Positions 32,426 through 34,658 of a stretch of 34,658 nucleotides of DNA are shown one piece after another. This stretch comes from Actinomycetales bacterium (GTDB lineage Bacteria > Actinomycetota > Actinomycetes > Actinomycetales > Quadrisphaeraceae): the NCBI GenBank assembly GCA_022701985.1, contig JAKONK010000141.1:1-34658 (forward strand). Direction: 5' to 3'. Position numbers and translations under genes: made by a program. Under the pieces are notes generated by a model. The model searched no databases and was not told the DNA's origin. It saw nothing but the letters and a program-made list of their open reading frames with translations. The number at the start of each line of letters is the position of its first letter. Within the stretch, counting starts at the first letter, position 1.

Positions 32426-34431
32426 ACCTGGACCCGGGACCGGACCGCCTCGACGATGCGCGCGACGGCCTCGGCCACCGGCACGCCGTTGTCCTGGCTG
32501 CCGTCGCGGTAGCGGAAGGAGACCGCGCCCGCCTCGACGTCGTCGCCGCCCGCGATGAGCACGAACGGCACCTTGGCCTTGGAGTGGGTGCGGATCTTCT
32601 TCTGCATGCGGTCGTCGGAGTCGTCGACCTCGGCGCGGATCCCCTGCGCCTTCAGCTGGCGGACGACGTCGTGCAGGTGCGGGGCGAAGTCCTCCGCGAC
32701 CGGCACGCCGACCACCTGCACCGGCGCGAGCCACGGGGGGAAGGCGCCGGCGTAGTGCTCGACCAGCACGCCGAAGAACCGCTCCAGCGAGCCGAACTTC
32801 GCCGAGTGGATCATCACGGGCTGCTGGTGGGAACCGTCGGCCGCGGTGAACTCCAGGCCGAAGCGCGCGGGCTGGTTGAAGTCGTACTGGATGGTCGACA
32901 TCTGCCAGGTGCGGCCGATGGCGTCGCGCGCCTGCACGGAGATCTTCGGGCCGTAGAAGGCCGCGCCGCCCGGGTCGGGCACCAGCTCCAGGCCGGTGCG
33001 CTCGGCGCAGCCGCGCAGCACCTCGGTGGCCTGCTCCCACTCCTCGTCGGAGCCGATGAACTTGTCACCGGTGCCGCGGGTGGACAGCTCGAGGTAGTAG
33101 TCGTCGAGGCCGAAGTCCGCCAGCAGCCCGAGCACGAAGCCGAGCAGCTTCTCGACCTCGGCCGGCGCCTGCTCGGGGGTGCAGTAGCTGTGGGAGTCGT
33201 CCTGGGTGAGGCCGCGCACTCGGGTCAGGCCGTGCACCACGCCGGACTTCTCGTACCGGTACACCGACCCGAACTCGAAGAAGCGCAGCGGCAGCTCGCG
33301 GTAGGAGCGCCCGCGCGACCTGAAGATCAGGTTGTGCATCGGGCAGTTCATGGCCTTGAGGTAGTACTGCGCGTTCTCGAGCTCCATCGGCGGGAACATC
33401 GTGTCGGCGTAGTACGGCAGGTGGCCCGAGGTCTCGAAGAGCGCCTGCTTGGAGATGTGGGGCGTGCCGACGTAGTCGAAGCCCTCCTCCACGTGCCGGC
33501 GGCGGACGTAGTCCTCCATCTCCCGCTTGATGACGCCGCCGCGCGGGTGGAACACCGCCAGGCCGGAGCCGATCTCGTCGGGGAAGGAGAACAGGTCGAG
33601 CTCGGCGCCCAGGCGGCGGTGGTCGCGCCGCTCGGCCTCGGCGAGCCGCTCCAGGTGGGCGCGCAGCTCGTCCTTGGACGGCCAGGCGGTGCCGTACACC
33701 CGCTGCAGCTGCTGGTTGGCCTGGTCGCCCCGCCAGTAGGCGGCGGCGGTGCGGGTGAGCTGCCAGCCGTTGGCCAGGAGGCGGGTGCTGGGCACGTGCG
33801 GGCCGCGGCACAGGTCCTTCCAGGCGACCTCGCCGCCGCGGCGGACGTTGTCGTAGATGGTGAGCTCGCCGGCACCGACCTCGACGGAGGCGCCCTCGGC
33901 CACCTCGTCGCCCGCCTCCGGGGAGCCGGTGCCGCCCTTGAGCCCGATCAGCTCGAGCTTGTAGGGCTCGTCGGCCAGCTCCGCGCGGGCCTCGGAGTCG
34001 GTGACCACGCGCCGGGCGAAGGTCTGGCCCTCCTTGACGATGCGCTGCATCTCCTTCTCGAGGGCCTTGAGGTCCTCGGGGGTGAAGGGCACCTCGACGT
34101 CGAAGTCGTAGTAGAAGCCGTCGCGCACCGGCGGGCCGATGCCCAGCTTCGCCTGCGGGTGCAGCGACTGCACCGCCTGCGCGAGCACGTGCGCGGTGGA
34201 GTGGCGCAGCACGTCGAGCCCGTCGGGGCTGCCGACCTCGACGGCCTCGACGGCGTCGCCGTCGGCGAGCTCGCGGGACAGGTCGCGCAGCTCGGGCGCG
34301 CCGCCCACCGCCGTGGTGCGGACCGCGACGACGTCGCGCCGCCCCTCGTACAGCGCGGCGCCGGTGGTGCCGGCCGCGACCTCGCGCTCGGCTCCGTCGA
34401 CCACCACGCGCAGGACTGCAGGCTCAGACAC
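32422..34431 (-). CDS. thrS: Threonine--tRNA ligase
   Basis: Charges tRNA(Thr) with threonine and edits mischarged serine; 669 residues. Seen: the N-terminal TGS domain (about 1-65), the editing domain with [12 protein letters not shown], the catalytic core with [10 protein letters not shown] (zinc Cys), [17 protein letters not shown] (motif 2), [14 protein letters not shown], the motif 3 region ([22 protein letters not shown]) and the C-terminal anticodon domain. The GTG at 34431 is the start; TAGAGT lies exactly seven bases upstream and there is no ribosome binding site, so a leaderless mRNA is likely. It is followed by the HIT gene. Confidence 0.98.
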   Translation of the reverse strand: MSEPAVLRVVVDGAEREVAAGTTGAALYEGRRDVVAVRTTAVGGAPELRDLSRELADGDAVEAVEVGSPDGLDVLRHSTAHVLAQAVQSLHPQAKLGIGPPVRDGFYYDFDVEVPFTPEDLKALEKEMQRIVKEGQTFARRVVTDSEARAELADEPYKLELIGLKGGTGSPEAGDEVAEGASVEVGAGELTIYDNVRRGGEVAWKDLCRGPHVPSTRLLANGWQLTRTAAAYWRGDQANQQLQRVYGTAWPSKDELRAHLERLAEAERRDHRRLGAELDLFSFPDEIGSGLAVFHPRGGVIKREMEDYVRRRHVEEGFDYVGTPHISKQALFETSGHLPYYADTMFPPMELENAQYYLKAMNCPMHNLIFRSRGRSYRELPLRFFEFGSVYRYEKSGVVHGLTRVRGLTQDDSHSYCTPEQAPAEVEKLLGFVLGLLADFGLDDYYLELSTRGTGDKFIGSDEEWEQATEVLRGCAERTGLELVPDPGGAAFYGPKISVQARDAIGRTWQMSTIQYDFNQPARFGLEFTAADGSHQQPVMIHSAKFGSLERFFGVLVEHYAGAFPPWLAPVQVVGVPVAEDFAPHLHDVVRQLKAQGIRAEVDDSDDRMQKKIRTHSKAKVPFVLIAGGDDVEAGAVSFRYRDGSQDNGVPVAEAVARIVEAVRSRVQV

Positions 34432-34438
34432 GGCCAGG

Positions 34439-34444
34439 ACTCTA
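34439..34444 (-). promoter_or_regulatory. Candidate leaderless promoter -10 of thrS
   Basis: TAGAGT (TANNNT) on the minus strand, seven bases from the GTG at 34431, with no Shine-Dalgarno sequence between them. This is among the clearer leaderless candidates in the window. No T-box-like leader is possible here, since there is almost no leader. Confidence 0.55.
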
Positions 34445-34469
34445 CGGCGCGCCGCCCCCCGCCCGGACG

Positions 34470-34658
34470 TCAGCCGTCGAGGAGCACCGCGCGGTCACCG
34501 AGCGCCACCTCACCGGGGACGACGACGTCGGCGTAGACGCCCAGGCACCGCCGGGGCGTGCGCGTCAGCAGGAGCACGGCGGTCCCCACGCGCAGCCGGC
34601 GGCCGACCCACCCGCGCTCGGCGCCGGGCGCCGCGACGGCCGGGTCGAGCGCGAGGAC
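34470..34658 (-). CDS. MOSC-domain protein, C-terminal fragment (5' end outside window)
   Basis: The last 62 residues and stop codon of a protein that runs off the end of the window. Seen: [16 protein letters not shown], then [20 protein letters not shown] and [11 protein letters not shown], matching the C-terminal half of a MOSC (molybdenum cofactor sulphurase C-terminal) domain, including the conserved cysteine in the RC segment and the final GD. MOSC proteins carry sulphur or act with molybdenum cofactor; the exact role of this one is unknown. Its stop lies 38 bases upstream of the thrS start on the same strand. Confidence 0.72.
   Translation of the reverse strand, partial: VLALDPAVAAPGAERGWVGRRLRVGTAVLLLTRTPRRCLGVYADVVVPGEVALGDRAVLLDG

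Noticed and set aside
32584-34536. A plus-strand open frame of 650 codons over thrS
   Set aside because: It is antisense to thrS with shadow composition and no recognisable domain.

Overview
The window is very GC-rich and densely packed, with many GTG starts, and is almost certainly from an actinomycete chromosome (Actinomycetota). The gene order hisS, glyoxalase-II-like gene, cyclophilin, DUF349 gene, relA, apt, secF, secD, yajC, ruvB, ruvA, ruvC, yebC, pdxT, pdxS, NUDIX, pimA, PIM acyltransferase, pgsA, HIT, thrS is the conserved actinobacterial backbone also known from mycobacteria. The genes for phosphatidylinositol mannosides (pgsA, pimA, acyltransferase) and the MT0933-type antitoxin homologue support the phylum. 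A Kineosporiales or Micrococcales-like relative is plausible, but the genus cannot be fixed by eye.

Layout. 1-5320 (minus strand): a truncated dipeptide-type ABC permease, aspS, an alpha/beta hydrolase, a rhomboid-like membrane protein and an aldo/keto reductase. 5430-7319 (plus): a VOC protein, a DUF1232 membrane protein, an orphan MT0933-type antitoxin homologue and an HhH-GPD protein, with a small antisense remnant of a P-loop ATPase. 7316-9423 (minus): hisS and a metallo-beta-lactamase-fold hydrolase. 9528-12783 (plus): a membrane-anchored cyclophilin, a DUF349 protein and an AbiEi-like gene whose frame runs into relA. 12784-21322 (minus): relA, apt, secF, secD, yajC, ruvB, ruvA. 21452-22078 (plus): ruvC, flipped relative to ruvAB. 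22109-23608 (minus): yebC and pdxT. 23653-26526 (plus): kynureninase, a Pth2-like protein, a short TetR regulator and a small conserved protein. This block separates pdxT from pdxS. 26741-34431 (minus): pdxS, then the NUDIX/membrane protein/pimA/acyltransferase/pgsA/HIT/thrS series. 34470-34658: the C-terminal end of a MOSC protein.

How the genes work together. The window holds translation genes (aspS, hisS, thrS, a Pth2-like gene), stringent response and purine salvage (relA, apt), protein export (yajC-secD-secF), Holliday-junction processing (ruvA, ruvB, ruvC), pyridoxal phosphate synthesis (pdxS, pdxT) beside a PLP-dependent kynureninase, and the first steps of phosphatidylinositol mannoside synthesis. 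Many adjacent genes overlap by GTGA or ATGA, indicating translational coupling.

No mobile element, CRISPR array, tRNA, rRNA or clear unknown system was found. The most interesting signals are at finer scale: a recurring NANNNT-N6-9-start arrangement suggesting many leaderless transcripts, an inverted ruvC with a near-perfect LexA-like box, a LacI-type operator before the aldo/keto reductase, a TetR operator overlapping a -35 box, an Ala/Thr/Asp tandem repeat inside SecD, an AspRS carrying the hallmarks of a non-discriminating enzyme, a HisRS of non-standard subtype, and several gene remnants. All family calls are from reading translated sequence; no database search was run.
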